A stretch of DNA of 64,000 bases, taken from positions 806,001 to 870,000 of the forward strand of contig NZ_CP101943.1 in the NCBI RefSeq assembly GCF_024508235.1. Reading direction: 5' to 3'. The stretch comes from Halococcus qingdaonensis (lineage in GTDB: Archaea; Halobacteriota; Halobacteria; Halobacteriales; Halococcaceae). Positions 8,700 to 17,097 of the stretch are shown here, one piece after another. Both the position numbers and the translations under genes were made by a program. The stretch's first letter is position 1, and the number at the start of each line of letters is the position of its first letter. Under the pieces are notes generated by a model. That model saw only the letters and a list, made by a program, of their open reading frames with translations. It was not told the origin of the DNA and did not search any database.

Positions 8700-9653
8700 A
8701 TGACACCGGACGTACTCACGCTCGGCGAAACGATGGTGCTGTTCAGTCCCGACGAGCCGGGGCCGACGAAACACCAGCAGACGTTCAAGAAGAGCCTCGG
8801 CGGTGCCGAGAGCAACGTCGCGATCGCCCTCTCGCGGCTCGGCAACGACGTGGGCTGGTACAGCAAGCTCGGTGCGGACCCGCACGGCAACTACATCAAT
8901 TCGTTCGTCCGCGGCGAAGGCGTCGATACCGCGACCGTCGAATTCACCGACGACGCGCCGACGGGGATCATGTTCAAGGAACGGCGCGCGCTCGGGGAGA
9001 CCTCGGTCTACTACTACCGCCACGGCTCGGCCGCGAGCACGATGAGTGCCGACGATCTCCCCACCGATGCCATCGCGGACGCCGACTATCTCCATCTGAC
9101 TGGGATCACGCCCGCGCTGAGCGATTCCTGTCGTGAGGCGACCCTTGCGGCCATCGAGCGCGCACGCGAGGCGGGGACGACGATATCGTTCGACCCGAAC
9201 ATCCGCCACAAACTCTGGGAGAGCAACGAGGAGATGCGACGAACGCTGCTCGCACTCGTCGAGAAGAGCGACATCGTCCTTCCCGGAATCGAGGAGGGAC
9301 GGGCGCTGTTCGACACTGACACACCTGAAGCGATTGCGAACGCGTGTCGCGATCGGGGAGCTGCCATCGCGGTCGTCAAACTCGGTGCCGAGGGTGCGCT
9401 CGTCGACGATGGCGAGGCCACCCGCGTGCCGGGCTACGAGGTCGAGCGCGTCGTCGACCCCATCGGTGCCGGCGACGGGTTCGCCGCCGGTTTCCTCGAC
9501 GGCCGTCTTCGCGGCCTCGATGCGGTCGAAGCGACGAAGCGTGCCAACGCTGTCGGTGCGTTCGCCACCACTGTGACCGGTGACGTCGAGGGACTACCGA
9601 CCGAGCGCGAACTCGACGTGTTCCTCGGCGATCGCGAGGCGCTCCGGCGGTAG
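8700..9653 (+). CDS. kdgK: 2-keto-3-deoxygluconate kinase, PfkB family
   Basis: Phosphorylates KDG at C6 to give KDPG, feeding the lower Entner-Doudoroff branch. The 317-residue ribokinase-fold protein has the substrate region GGAESNVAIALSRLG (34-48) and the C-terminal PfkB signature DPIGAGDGFAAGF with catalytic Asp259 in GAGDG. The start MTPDVLTLGETM matches the family; an upstream in-frame start at 8631 would cross the kdgA promoter and is rejected. The divergent layout with kdgA suggests shared control, possibly by GfcR encoded at 25131-25757. Confidence 0.9.
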   Translation: MTPDVLTLGETMVLFSPDEPGPTKHQQTFKKSLGGAESNVAIALSRLGNDVGWYSKLGADPHGNYINSFVRGEGVDTATVEFTDDAPTGIMFKERRALGETSVYYYRHGSAASTMSADDLPTDAIADADYLHLTGITPALSDSCREATLAAIERAREAGTTISFDPNIRHKLWESNEEMRRTLLALVEKSDIVLPGIEEGRALFDTDTPEAIANACRDRGAAIAVVKLGAEGALVDDGEATRVPGYEVERVVDPIGAGDGFAAGFLDGRLRGLDAVEATKRANAVGAFATTVTGDVEGLPTERELDVFLGDREALRR

Positions 9654-9686
9654 CTGCGCCGTTCCGTTCGAAATCGTCGCCAGCGG

Positions 9687-10634
9687 TTATCGGCGACGCT
9701 CCTGGAACCGTTCGAGCAGTTCCAGCAGCTGTGCGTGGCCAGCGGGTGCGTACGCCAGTACGAGAAGGGCGAGCGCACGCGGGTCGTGCTCGCCGGCGGC
9801 GACCGCTCGCCGGAGTTCGCGCCGTGCTTTCGAACTCCTGCCGGCCCGCAGCAGCCGCTTGCCGTATTTGTATCTCGCCTTGCGTTCGAGCACCGCGCGG
9901 TGGGCCGCAACATCAGGTACTCGGTTCGCGAGGTCCGCGATCACCGTCAGTTCGGTCTCGTACATCAGTTCGAGGTCCGAACTCATCGACCCTGCTCGAC
10001 GGGTGTAGCACGCGAGCGGTTCGGCCACGCGCGCGGGTCGGTAGCTGGCGAACAGCCGTGCCCAGAGGTGGCGGTCCTCTGCCACCGGCAGGCGCTCGTC
10101 GAAGCGCTCGTCGGCGAAGCACTCCCGGCGGGCGAGCACGGTCGGCATCGGCACCCCGCCCTCGTAGAGGAAGTCGACATGGTGGCTGTCAGGATTGCGG
10201 ACCGACAGCGCGGACTGCCGGCGTTTCCTCCCATCCTCGACGAGATAGACGTTCGAGTAGACGATGTCGGCACCGTCAGCGACGGCCGCGAGCTGTCGGT
10301 CGAGTTTTTCGGGGAGCCAGCGATCGTCGGCATCGAGAAAGGCGATCAGTTCTCCGGTGGCGGCATCGAGTCCGCGATTGCGTGCCGCCGCGAGGCCGCT
10401 GGGTTTCTGATTCAGATAGGTGAATCCCTCGACACGGGCGGCGAGCTCGCGCAGCCAGGACACGTCGGAACTATCGACGACGATCAGTTCGACGTTCCCG
10501 TGGGTCTGTGCCGCGATGGATTCGAGCGCCGGGCCGAGCAACTCGCTGTCGTCATAGGTCGGAACGATCACCGATACGAGCGGTCCCCCACCCTGCTGGA
10601 GCGATTCGGGCAGCGAGACCGCTGAATCGGGCAT
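9687..10634 (-). CDS. Family 2 glycosyltransferase
   Basis: A GT-A fold sugar transferase of 315 residues. Starting at MPDSAVSLPESL, the sequence shows VSVIVPTYDDSELL, then the nucleotide-binding FLDADDRW with the DxD metal motif. The start is chosen because the upstream extension is Arg/Ser-rich and unlike a haloarchaeal protein. The C-terminal third is rich in Arg and Ala (ERKARYKYGKRLLRAGRSSK). It stands next to a flippase and three sulfatase-like genes, so cell-surface polysaccharide or glycan synthesis is likely. Donor and acceptor are unknown. Confidence 0.85.
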   Translation of the reverse strand: MPDSAVSLPESLQQGGGPLVSVIVPTYDDSELLGPALESIAAQTHGNVELIVVDSSDVSWLRELAARVEGFTYLNQKPSGLAAARNRGLDAATGELIAFLDADDRWLPEKLDRQLAAVADGADIVYSNVYLVEDGRKRRQSALSVRNPDSHHVDFLYEGGVPMPTVLARRECFADERFDERLPVAEDRHLWARLFASYRPARVAEPLACYTRRAGSMSSDLELMYETELTVIADLANRVPDVAAHRAVLERKARYKYGKRLLRAGRSSKARRELRRAVAAGEHDPRALALLVLAYAPAGHAQLLELLERFQERRR

Positions 10635-10735
10635 CGCCGTCCCTGATCGGGCCACTCGCTTGAACGTTCGGAGTCCGCTCGACGAGCGCCGGCGACGGAA
10701 AGGTACTAACCGACGTGGTGAGGACACGAAAGCGA

Positions 10736-12103
10736 ATGCGGGACGTGCTGCTCATCACCGTCGATTCGCTCCGGGCCGACCATCTCGGGTGTGACGGCTA
10801 CGAGCGGGAAACGACGCCGGCCATCGACGCGCTCGCGGCGAACGGCCACCGCTTCGCGAACGCCTTCGCCCACGCCTGCGCGACCCGTGCGTCGTTTCCA
10901 TCGATCCTCACCTCGTCGACCGCGCTCATGTACGGCGGGTACGAATCCCTCTCCGAGAACCGAACCCTCGTCACCGAGGCGCTCCCCGCCGCCTACCGAG
11001 CGGGGGGCTTTCACTCGAACCTCTATCTCTCGGCGGAGTTCGGTTATTCGCGGGGGTTCGATGCCTTTTTCGACTCGAAGAGTGACCCATCGCCAGCGGC
11101 CCGGGTGAAAGGAGCCGTCGAGGAGCGCCTCGACGAAGACGGCTGGCTCTACGGCGTTCTGTCGAGAGCGGTCGACACGGCTGAGAAAGAGGCCGGCATC
11201 AACGTCGGCTCGGCCTACGTCAGGGCCGATGAAATCACCGAGAAGGCCATCGACTGGGCCGAGAACGAGCGCGATGGCCCCCGGTTCCTCTGGACACACT
11301 ACATGGACGTCCACCATCCCTACCGTCCACCCGAGCGCCATCAGCGCGCGCTCGGGATCGATCCCGTCCCCGAGCGCGAGGCGATCAGGCTCCGCCGGAA
11401 GATGATCGAGGCCCCCGACGAGATCACCGACGACGAACGCAGGACACTGATCGACCTCTACGACGCCGAGATCCGCTTCACTGACACGGAGATCGGTCGT
11501 CTGATCGAGCGCGTTCGGGGGATGTGGGGCGACGACACGATGGTGATCGTCACCGCCGACCACGGCGAGGCGTTTGGCGAGCACGGAGGTTATAGCCACA
11601 CACAGACCTTCCACGACGAGATGCTCCACGTCCCGCTGATCGTGAGTTGCGGGGGCGATTCCCGAGTAACGACCCACGACGAACTCGTCGGATTGGCCGA
11701 CCTCACGCCGACCATCGTCGATTATGCGGGTGGCGAGCAGGCGAATTCGTTCGTCGGTCACAGTCTCCACCCGCTGCTCGACGGTGAGGGTGACTGGCCG
11801 CGCGAGCACGTCGTCGGTGACTGGGCCGACGGGAATCGTGGCGGCGGCGAGCGACGGTTCGCCTACCGTGACCGCCGCTGGAAGTACATCGAGCGCGGCG
11901 ACGGGCGCGTGCTCTACGATCTCGCGGCCGACCCCGGCGAGCACGAGAACGTCGCGGACGCCAATCCTGAGGTGTGCGAACGGCTTCACAGCGTGCTCGA
12001 CGAGCATCGAGGGCGGATCGCGGCGAGCGCCGACGACCTTCGGACCGTCGAGATGAACGAGAGTACCAAAAAACGCCTCCGCGACCTCGGCTACGCGGAG
12101 TGA
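10736..12103 (+). CDS. Sulfatase-like protein (alkaline phosphatase superfamily) 1
   Basis: 455 residues of the alkaline phosphatase/sulfatase superfamily. The N-terminal metal site is LLITVDSLRADHLGC and the second is VTADHGEAFGEHGG. The expected nucleophile region reads ACATRASFPSILTSS, which lacks the standard sulfatase C/S-x-P-x-R motif, so the activity could be a phospho- or sulfo-transfer or hydrolysis. There is no signal peptide or membrane helix. The gene starts 101 bases from the divergent GT2 and is followed nine bases later by the flippase. The C-terminus ends KKRLRDLGYAE, a tail shared with the two paralogues below. Confidence 0.8.
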   Translation: MRDVLLITVDSLRADHLGCDGYERETTPAIDALAANGHRFANAFAHACATRASFPSILTSSTALMYGGYESLSENRTLVTEALPAAYRAGGFHSNLYLSAEFGYSRGFDAFFDSKSDPSPAARVKGAVEERLDEDGWLYGVLSRAVDTAEKEAGINVGSAYVRADEITEKAIDWAENERDGPRFLWTHYMDVHHPYRPPERHQRALGIDPVPEREAIRLRRKMIEAPDEITDDERRTLIDLYDAEIRFTDTEIGRLIERVRGMWGDDTMVIVTADHGEAFGEHGGYSHTQTFHDEMLHVPLIVSCGGDSRVTTHDELVGLADLTPTIVDYAGGEQANSFVGHSLHPLLDGEGDWPREHVVGDWADGNRGGGERRFAYRDRRWKYIERGDGRVLYDLAADPGEHENVADANPEVCERLHSVLDEHRGRIAASADDLRTVEMNESTKKRLRDLGYAE

Positions 12104-12112
12104 GCGGCAGCG

Positions 12113-13531
12113 ATGCGCATCGGACAGACGTCGATCGTCAACTTCCTCTCGCAAATAGCGACGTCGATTTTCGGCTTCGTCGTCACCGTCTATCTCGCGC
12201 GCGAACTCGGCGACGCGGTGCTCGGCAACTACTTCCTCGTCGTCGCGGTGTTGGTCTGGCTGAAGGTGCTCGGCGGGCAGGGCATCCAGATGGCCATCCG
12301 CAAGCGCGTGAGCGAGGGTGAATCGGAGGCGGCGTTCTTCGGTGCGGGACTCACCCTCCAACTGGTCGCGTTCGTCGTGCTCGCGGGTACGATTCTCGTC
12401 TTCCGCGGGCCAGTCAACGACTACCTCAGAACCGACGCAGCGCTCGGGCTGATCGCGCTGCTCGCCACCGGACTCCTCGTTTGGCAGGTGCGAGCGGCGC
12501 TCGAAGGCCGTCATCGGGTGGCGCTGTCCTCGCTGCTCGGCCCGTTCGACCGCACCGCCCGTGGCGCGCTCCAGATCGGCGTCGTGGTCGTCGGTCTCGG
12601 CACTGTTGGCTGGCTGCTGGCCGGCTACGCGGTCGCCGAACTGCTGACGGGGCTCGTCGGCCTCTCGTTGCTCGCCATCCGTCCGCGGCTGCCGACCCGC
12701 GAACAGCTCTGGAGCCTGCTGGACTACGCGAAATACTCCTGGTTTTCGGGCATCGAATCGCGTACCTTCGCCTCGATGGACACGCTCGTACTCGCGATCC
12801 CTGCCTTCGCGATCTCGTCGGGCCAGATCGGCGTTTACGAGGTCGCCTGGAACCTCGCGTCGGTGCTCGCGGTGTTCGGCGCGTCGGTCAGCACGACGCT
12901 GTTCCCGGCGATCAGCAGGCTGTCGAGCGCCGGCGAGGACGGTATCGAGGGCCTCATCGACGACGCGGTGGCCTACTCCGGCCTGTTCGTCATCCCCGGT
13001 CTCGTCGGCTGTGCGGTCGTCGGCCGGCGCGTGCTCGCCATCTACGGCGCGGAGTTCACCCGTGGCTACACGATCCTGCTCGTCCTCGTGGCCGCCAGAC
13101 TGCTCTACGTCTACCAGTCACAGTTCACGAACGTGCTCGCGGCGATCGACCGACCCGACAGCGCCTTTCGGGTCAACGTCGCGTTCGTCGCCACCAACCT
13201 CGTGCTCAACGTGGCGCTCGTCGCGCTCGTCGGCTGGCTCGGCGCGGCCGTCGCCACCGCGACCTCGGCGACGATCGGACTGGTGCTCTCGTACTGGTAT
13301 CTCCGGCAGTACGTCACGATCCCGATTCCCCTCGGCGAACTGGCGAGCCAGGTGCTCGCCGCGGTCGCGATGGGCGTCGTCGTCCTCGTCGGCCGCGGGT
13401 TCGCCGGTGCGGGCGTCGCGTGGACGGTCGCACTGGTCGCCGTCGGCGGCGCTGCCTATTTCGCCACGCTGACCGCGCTCTCGCGGCGGTTCCGGGCGAC
13501 CGTCCGGCGGAACCTACCGGCTGTCGGATGA
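12113..13531 (+). CDS. Polysaccharide flippase (Wzx/MATE-like)
   Basis: Multi-pass membrane protein of 472 residues with roughly 12-14 hydrophobic segments. The N-terminus MRIGQTSIVNFLSQI and the early YLARELGDAVLGNYFL stretch are typical of the polysaccharide biosynthesis (Wzx/RfbX) flippases that turn lipid-linked glycans across the membrane. In haloarchaea AglR is a related protein in N-glycosylation. It begins nine bases after the preceding sulfatase-like gene and is probably co-transcribed with it. The substrate glycan is unknown. Confidence 0.87.
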   Translation: MRIGQTSIVNFLSQIATSIFGFVVTVYLARELGDAVLGNYFLVVAVLVWLKVLGGQGIQMAIRKRVSEGESEAAFFGAGLTLQLVAFVVLAGTILVFRGPVNDYLRTDAALGLIALLATGLLVWQVRAALEGRHRVALSSLLGPFDRTARGALQIGVVVVGLGTVGWLLAGYAVAELLTGLVGLSLLAIRPRLPTREQLWSLLDYAKYSWFSGIESRTFASMDTLVLAIPAFAISSGQIGVYEVAWNLASVLAVFGASVSTTLFPAISRLSSAGEDGIEGLIDDAVAYSGLFVIPGLVGCAVVGRRVLAIYGAEFTRGYTILLVLVAARLLYVYQSQFTNVLAAIDRPDSAFRVNVAFVATNLVLNVALVALVGWLGAAVATATSATIGLVLSYWYLRQYVTIPIPLGELASQVLAAVAMGVVVLVGRGFAGAGVAWTVALVAVGGAAYFATLTALSRRFRATVRRNLPAVG

Positions 13532-13595
13532 CTGTCGACATCTATTGTGTGGTGAAAGCCGAAGGCGTTTGGCGCTGCGACGCGGTTTCGGGACA

Positions 13596-14537
13596 ATGAC
13601 GTTCGCCGACTGGCTCGCCGAGACCGGAGCGCGGGTCGAGAGCGATGGAATGGCTGGCGTCTGCGCGAGTGCGTATGAACTGTGGATCGGCGCGCTCCGC
13701 CGGACCAACCGCTTCGCCGACTCCGGCGTCAATATCTACGACCGCCCGTGGGACGCGCTCGTGATCCTCGACGGCTGTCGCGCCGACGTTCTCCACGGCA
13801 TCGCCCACGAATACGAGTTCCTCGATAACCCGGGCATCCACCACTCGCCCGGTTCGACCTCCTACGAATGGATGGAGCGGACGTTCACCGAGGAATATCG
13901 CAAGGAGATGGAACGGACCGTGCAGGTTACCGCGAACCCACATTCCCAGCGGTTTTTCGACGATGATGATTTTCGAAAAATCGATGCAGTCTGGCGTGAT
14001 GCATGGGACGAAACTCGCGGAACAGTGCTCGCACGTTCGGTGACGGACCGTGCTATCGTCGCTGGCCGTGAGGAAGTCGGAACTGATGACCGTCTTCTCG
14101 TTCATTACATGCAGCCACACTTCCCTTCCGTTCCCGCACCGCTTATGAACGGGGTCGGTCTCGACGATTGGCTCGACGGGTCCGAGCATGCGTGGCAGGG
14201 CTTACGTCGAGGAGAGTTCACCGAACGCGACGTTTGGCTGGCATACGTGGAAAACCTCCGCTATGTACTCGACGACGTGGCGATTCTTCTCGAAAACCTC
14301 GATGCCGAGCGCGTCGCTATCACCGCCGACCACGGTAACGCCAAGGGTGAGTGTGGTATCTATGGCCACCCGAACGTTCCCCTGAACGTCCTCCGGAACG
14401 TTCCATGGTTCGTGACAAGCGCGACCGATCACCGGACGCGCGATCCTGATGTTGATTCAATGACTGGTGCGGAACCGTCCGACGAAACGGTTGCCGAGCG
14501 ACTCGAAGCACTCGGCTATGCAGACGAAGGTACGTAA
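13596..14537 (+). CDS. Sulfatase-like protein (alkaline phosphatase superfamily) 2
   Basis: 313 residues starting MTFADWLAETG. Metal-binding motifs are ALVILDGCRADVL (N-terminal) and ITADHGNAKGE (C-terminal). The nucleophile region is SPGSTSYEWM, without a sulfatase C/S-x-P-x-R. The tail ends RLEALGYADEG, like its neighbours. Base composition changes inside the gene: 13741-13800 has 43 G/C of 60 but 13921-13980 only 28 of 60, and lower GC continues through the next gene, which suggests recombination near 13880. The reaction is unknown; a surface-glycan modifying role is inferred from context. Confidence 0.78.
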   Translation: MTFADWLAETGARVESDGMAGVCASAYELWIGALRRTNRFADSGVNIYDRPWDALVILDGCRADVLHGIAHEYEFLDNPGIHHSPGSTSYEWMERTFTEEYRKEMERTVQVTANPHSQRFFDDDDFRKIDAVWRDAWDETRGTVLARSVTDRAIVAGREEVGTDDRLLVHYMQPHFPSVPAPLMNGVGLDDWLDGSEHAWQGLRRGEFTERDVWLAYVENLRYVLDDVAILLENLDAERVAITADHGNAKGECGIYGHPNVPLNVLRNVPWFVTSATDHRTRDPDVDSMTGAEPSDETVAERLEALGYADEGT

Positions 14538-14552
14538 TATACACAATATTAT

Positions 14553-15953
14553 CTACGCGTATCCGAGCGATTCGAGCCGTTGCTGAACTACGGACGATGT
14601 TGTGGTGGTTTCCTCAACGGCACGACGTTGAATTCGTTCGCGATGGGTTGCAAGATGATTCCGGAACTTCTCCGCACTGGCCGTATACTCGCCACTTCTC
14701 TCACCGACGATCTCTGCTATCGAGAGACCGTCTGGTGTTTCGTATCCGTATCCCGATGCCGTTGCGACGCCGGCCAGTTCGTGATCGGCCTCCGATGGGT
14801 CTCCACCGTCGGCGGTGACTCGTGCAGCGCTTCGGCGGTTGATACCGTGGTGTTCCGCGAAACAAGCGTACGGCTCGTCGGTGGCACTGTCCGACTGCTT
14901 GGCTACCCATTCGCCGACCGATTCGGTTGGAAGAACTCGGCCATCCGATGGAGCGTCCTCCTCCATCAGTGCCAGTACCGTTTGGTGAACATCGAGAAGG
15001 CTAGTTGGCGCGGCACACTGCTGGTCGGGAACACCCTCTCCCGAAATAATGCACGGTACGTGTGTGAGGCCCGGATATACTCCATATGCATGCTGCCAGA
15101 CGCCGTGTTCACCGAACATCTCTCCATGATCGCTGAGCGTGATGACGTAATCGAAATCCTCACGAAGCGCCGAAAAAATCTCCTCGTAAATATCGGCGAG
15201 ATAACGGACACTATCGTCGTAAGCCCGCTCCAAGAGTGCGGAATCGATGGGTGGACCCTCGCCAAGAGTTGCGGCGAGACCGTTGTAGCTATCACCGTCC
15301 TGTAACGAATCGCTATCGGATCGTCGATACGATTCGGGTGGTTCGTATGGCCAATGAGCCTCCATTAGGTTGACGAAGAGGAACTCGTCGCTACCGAAGG
15401 AGGTCTCCCGAACGAACTCGAGCGTTTCACTCGCACCATCGTCGTCGGGCTGTTGGGAAATACCGAGATCCCGGAGTTTGAGCAACGCACCACGTTTTAT
15501 CGACGGCCATGTCGCACAGTCTTCGGTGACACAACGCCGAAGCCCGGTGAGATATCGCCATGGCCCGCGGTTGCGTGTTTCCGTGACGAACGTTTCCCAG
15601 TCGAAGGTGTCTGTGTCGAGGTTCTGTACTCGCCACCCGCCGTCGAAGGAATCAAAGCCACGGTCGAACGCAAAGGGGGGAGTGATGTTGACGTTGTTCG
15701 AGAATCCGCGCGTCGTGTGGCCGGATTCGCTGAGAGTCTCGGCGAGCGTTGGCTCCGAACAGTCGAGTGTCGTGTTCCCAGCGTGAACGCCGATCTCGCT
15801 CGGGTATTTCCCGGTGAACAACGATGCATGCACGGGAATCGTCCATCTTCCGGTTGCCCACATGTTCTCGAACCGTATTCCCGATAGCCAGTCGAAATGG
15901 CGCTGAAACGCATCGTATCGGAGTGTATCCAACACCACCAGCGCGACGTTCAT
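14553..15953 (-). CDS. Sulfatase-like protein (alkaline phosphatase superfamily) 3
   Basis: 466 residues, convergent with the preceding paralogue (15-base gap). Motifs are ALVVLDTLRYDAF, WTIPVHASLFTG and TLSDHGEMFGEHG. In the nucleophile motif Thr takes the place of the formylglycine Cys/Ser, as in phosphotransferase and phosphodiesterase branches of the superfamily. The start MNVALVVLD is chosen; the upstream extension is Arg-rich. GC is low for this genome (15121-15180: 29 of 60). It ends VVQQRLESLGYA, the same tail as the other two. Probably acquired, and possibly modifies surface glycans. Confidence 0.8.
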   Translation of the reverse strand: MNVALVVLDTLRYDAFQRHFDWLSGIRFENMWATGRWTIPVHASLFTGKYPSEIGVHAGNTTLDCSEPTLAETLSESGHTTRGFSNNVNITPPFAFDRGFDSFDGGWRVQNLDTDTFDWETFVTETRNRGPWRYLTGLRRCVTEDCATWPSIKRGALLKLRDLGISQQPDDDGASETLEFVRETSFGSDEFLFVNLMEAHWPYEPPESYRRSDSDSLQDGDSYNGLAATLGEGPPIDSALLERAYDDSVRYLADIYEEIFSALREDFDYVITLSDHGEMFGEHGVWQHAYGVYPGLTHVPCIISGEGVPDQQCAAPTSLLDVHQTVLALMEEDAPSDGRVLPTESVGEWVAKQSDSATDEPYACFAEHHGINRRSAARVTADGGDPSEADHELAGVATASGYGYETPDGLSIAEIVGERSGEYTASAEKFRNHLATHRERIQRRAVEETTTTSSVVQQRLESLGYA

Positions 15954-15979
15954 CACCACCGCTATCGTCCGGGTCTGTA

Positions 15980-16843
15980 TTACTCTTTCTCCACACTCGA
16001 TTTCGGATACTCGGCGACGCTCTCGTGCTCCCAGATCAGGTCGAAGTAGCGCTTGAGCCCAGCCACAAAGGAACCGTTCTCGGTGAGTGCAGCCTGTCGC
16101 ATCGACAACGGGACGTCCTTCTCCTCGACGAGGAGAATTGCCCGCCCGCTCTCGTAGTCCATGCTCGGGTCGGCGAGCGTGCCCCGCCACGGCAGTTTCT
16201 CGGTGCTGAATCGCACGCCGACGGCCGGATACTCGGTCTCGATGCGATCGACGAGATCGGCCTGGATCGTGGCGTTGTCGGCGTCGAGCTGGTCGGGATG
16301 GAGCAGCAGTACCGAGATGTCGATGTCGCGCTCGATGGCGTCGGCCAGCGTCGGCGCGACGGTGTCGAGATACTCGAAGCTCTTGGAGATGATGCGAAGC
16401 TGCTCGTCGGCCTCGTGGTAGAGCCGCCGGGTCGCGGACTCGCTCGGTTCGCCAACGTCGACGACCGAGAACAGCTCCTCGGTGGGAGTCACGTCCTCGC
16501 TCGCGCGCTCGTAGCGGGGCTCGAACTCCTCCAAGAAGGCCGTGCGCTGTTCGTCGAGATCGGCGCGAAACCCCTCGTACTCCTGGCGTCGGTTCTCGAC
16601 GGCGCGTTCGAGGATCGTCTCGGGCGAGCGGGGCTGGTAGCGTTTCGGGCGTTCGGGGATCACCTTCACGAACCCGCGATCGGCGAGCGCGTCGAGCACG
16701 CCGTAGATGCGGGCTTTGGGGATGCCGGTGCTCTCGGCGAGCGTCGGGGCGGTCGTCCGACCCAGGGTCAACAGCTCCGTCAGCGCGCGTTCTTCGTACT
16801 CGGTGAGACCCAGCCTGTCGAGGGTCCCGGTGGGGTCGCTCAT
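15980..16843 (-). CDS. trmB: TrmB-family sugar-sensing transcriptional regulator
   Basis: 287 residues. An N-terminal winged helix-turn-helix (about 10-70: LGLTEYEERALTELL, AESTGIPKARIYGVLDALADRG) is followed by a linker and a C-terminal effector domain (about 110-287). In Halobacterium salinarum TrmB binds TACT-N7-8-GAGTA and shifts metabolism between gluconeogenesis and glycolysis in response to glucose. A box of that form lies in this gene's divergent promoter region (16913-16935), and sugar-catabolic genes lie nearby. The promoter GTTTACAAC lies about 27 bases before the start, so the mRNA should be leaderless. Orthology to H. salinarum TrmB is likely but not shown here. Confidence 0.85.
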   Translation of the reverse strand: MSDPTGTLDRLGLTEYEERALTELLTLGRTTAPTLAESTGIPKARIYGVLDALADRGFVKVIPERPKRYQPRSPETILERAVENRRQEYEGFRADLDEQRTAFLEEFEPRYERASEDVTPTEELFSVVDVGEPSESATRRLYHEADEQLRIISKSFEYLDTVAPTLADAIERDIDISVLLLHPDQLDADNATIQADLVDRIETEYPAVGVRFSTEKLPWRGTLADPSMDYESGRAILLVEEKDVPLSMRQAALTENGSFVAGLKRYFDLIWEHESVAEYPKSSVEKE

Positions 16844-16890
16844 GGTCGCCCTCCGGCGGGAGGGGTTGTAAACGCGCCGTCGGGGAAAGC

Positions 16891-16900
16891 TATTTAATAG
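16891..16900 (+). promoter_or_regulatory. TATA element of the 35-residue gene
   Basis: TATTTAATAG lies 36-45 bases before the start at 16936. The predicted transcription start is near 16920, inside the inverted repeat at 16913-16935, so a factor bound there should block initiation. Confidence 0.5.
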
Positions 16901-16912
16901 TTCGGCGTTAGG

Positions 16913-16935
16913 AGTTACTCGGAGAACGAGTAACT
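16913..16935. promoter_or_regulatory. TrmB box: 9-bp perfect inverted repeat
   Basis: AGTTACTCG (16913-16921), a five-base spacer GAGAA, and CGAGTAACT (16927-16935) form a perfect dyad ending one base before the ATG of the 35-residue gene. Within it lies TACT-N8-GAGTA (16916-16932), exactly the H. salinarum TrmB operator. The trmB-like gene is divergent with its start 70 bases away. The site could control both genes. As RNA it could also form a 9-bp stem-loop at the 5' end. Confidence 0.75.
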
Positions 16936-17043
16936 ATGGAAACGGACACGTCGAGCGACGACGAGCATCTCGCGGACGTCCCGGACGGCTGTGGCTGCAC
17001 CGAGATCTGGGAGCACCTGAGCGAACAGCGCGACGAGGAGTGA
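16936..17043 (+). CDS. 35-residue acidic CGC microprotein
   Basis: Short acidic protein reading METDTSSDDEHLADV, then PDGCGCTEIWEHLSEQ and RDEE. The CGC pair plus nearby His and Glu could bind metal. It is preceded by a TATA element and a TrmB-type dyad, which argues for a real, regulated gene, and it has the coding composition of its neighbours. I believe similar small haloarchaeal proteins exist next to trmB, but have no name for it. It lies between trmB and aglJ; function unknown. Confidence 0.65.
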   Translation: METDTSSDDEHLADVPDGCGCTEIWEHLSEQRDEE

Positions 17044-17097
17044 GGCCGGCGCGGGGAGTGCCAAAGGGTTTTGCGCGTGGCCCGACGAGAGCGGGCA

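Noticed and set aside
10706-12514. 602-codon minus-strand frame across the first sulfatase-like gene
   Set aside because: Antisense of a gene with clear superfamily motifs; no recognisable domain.
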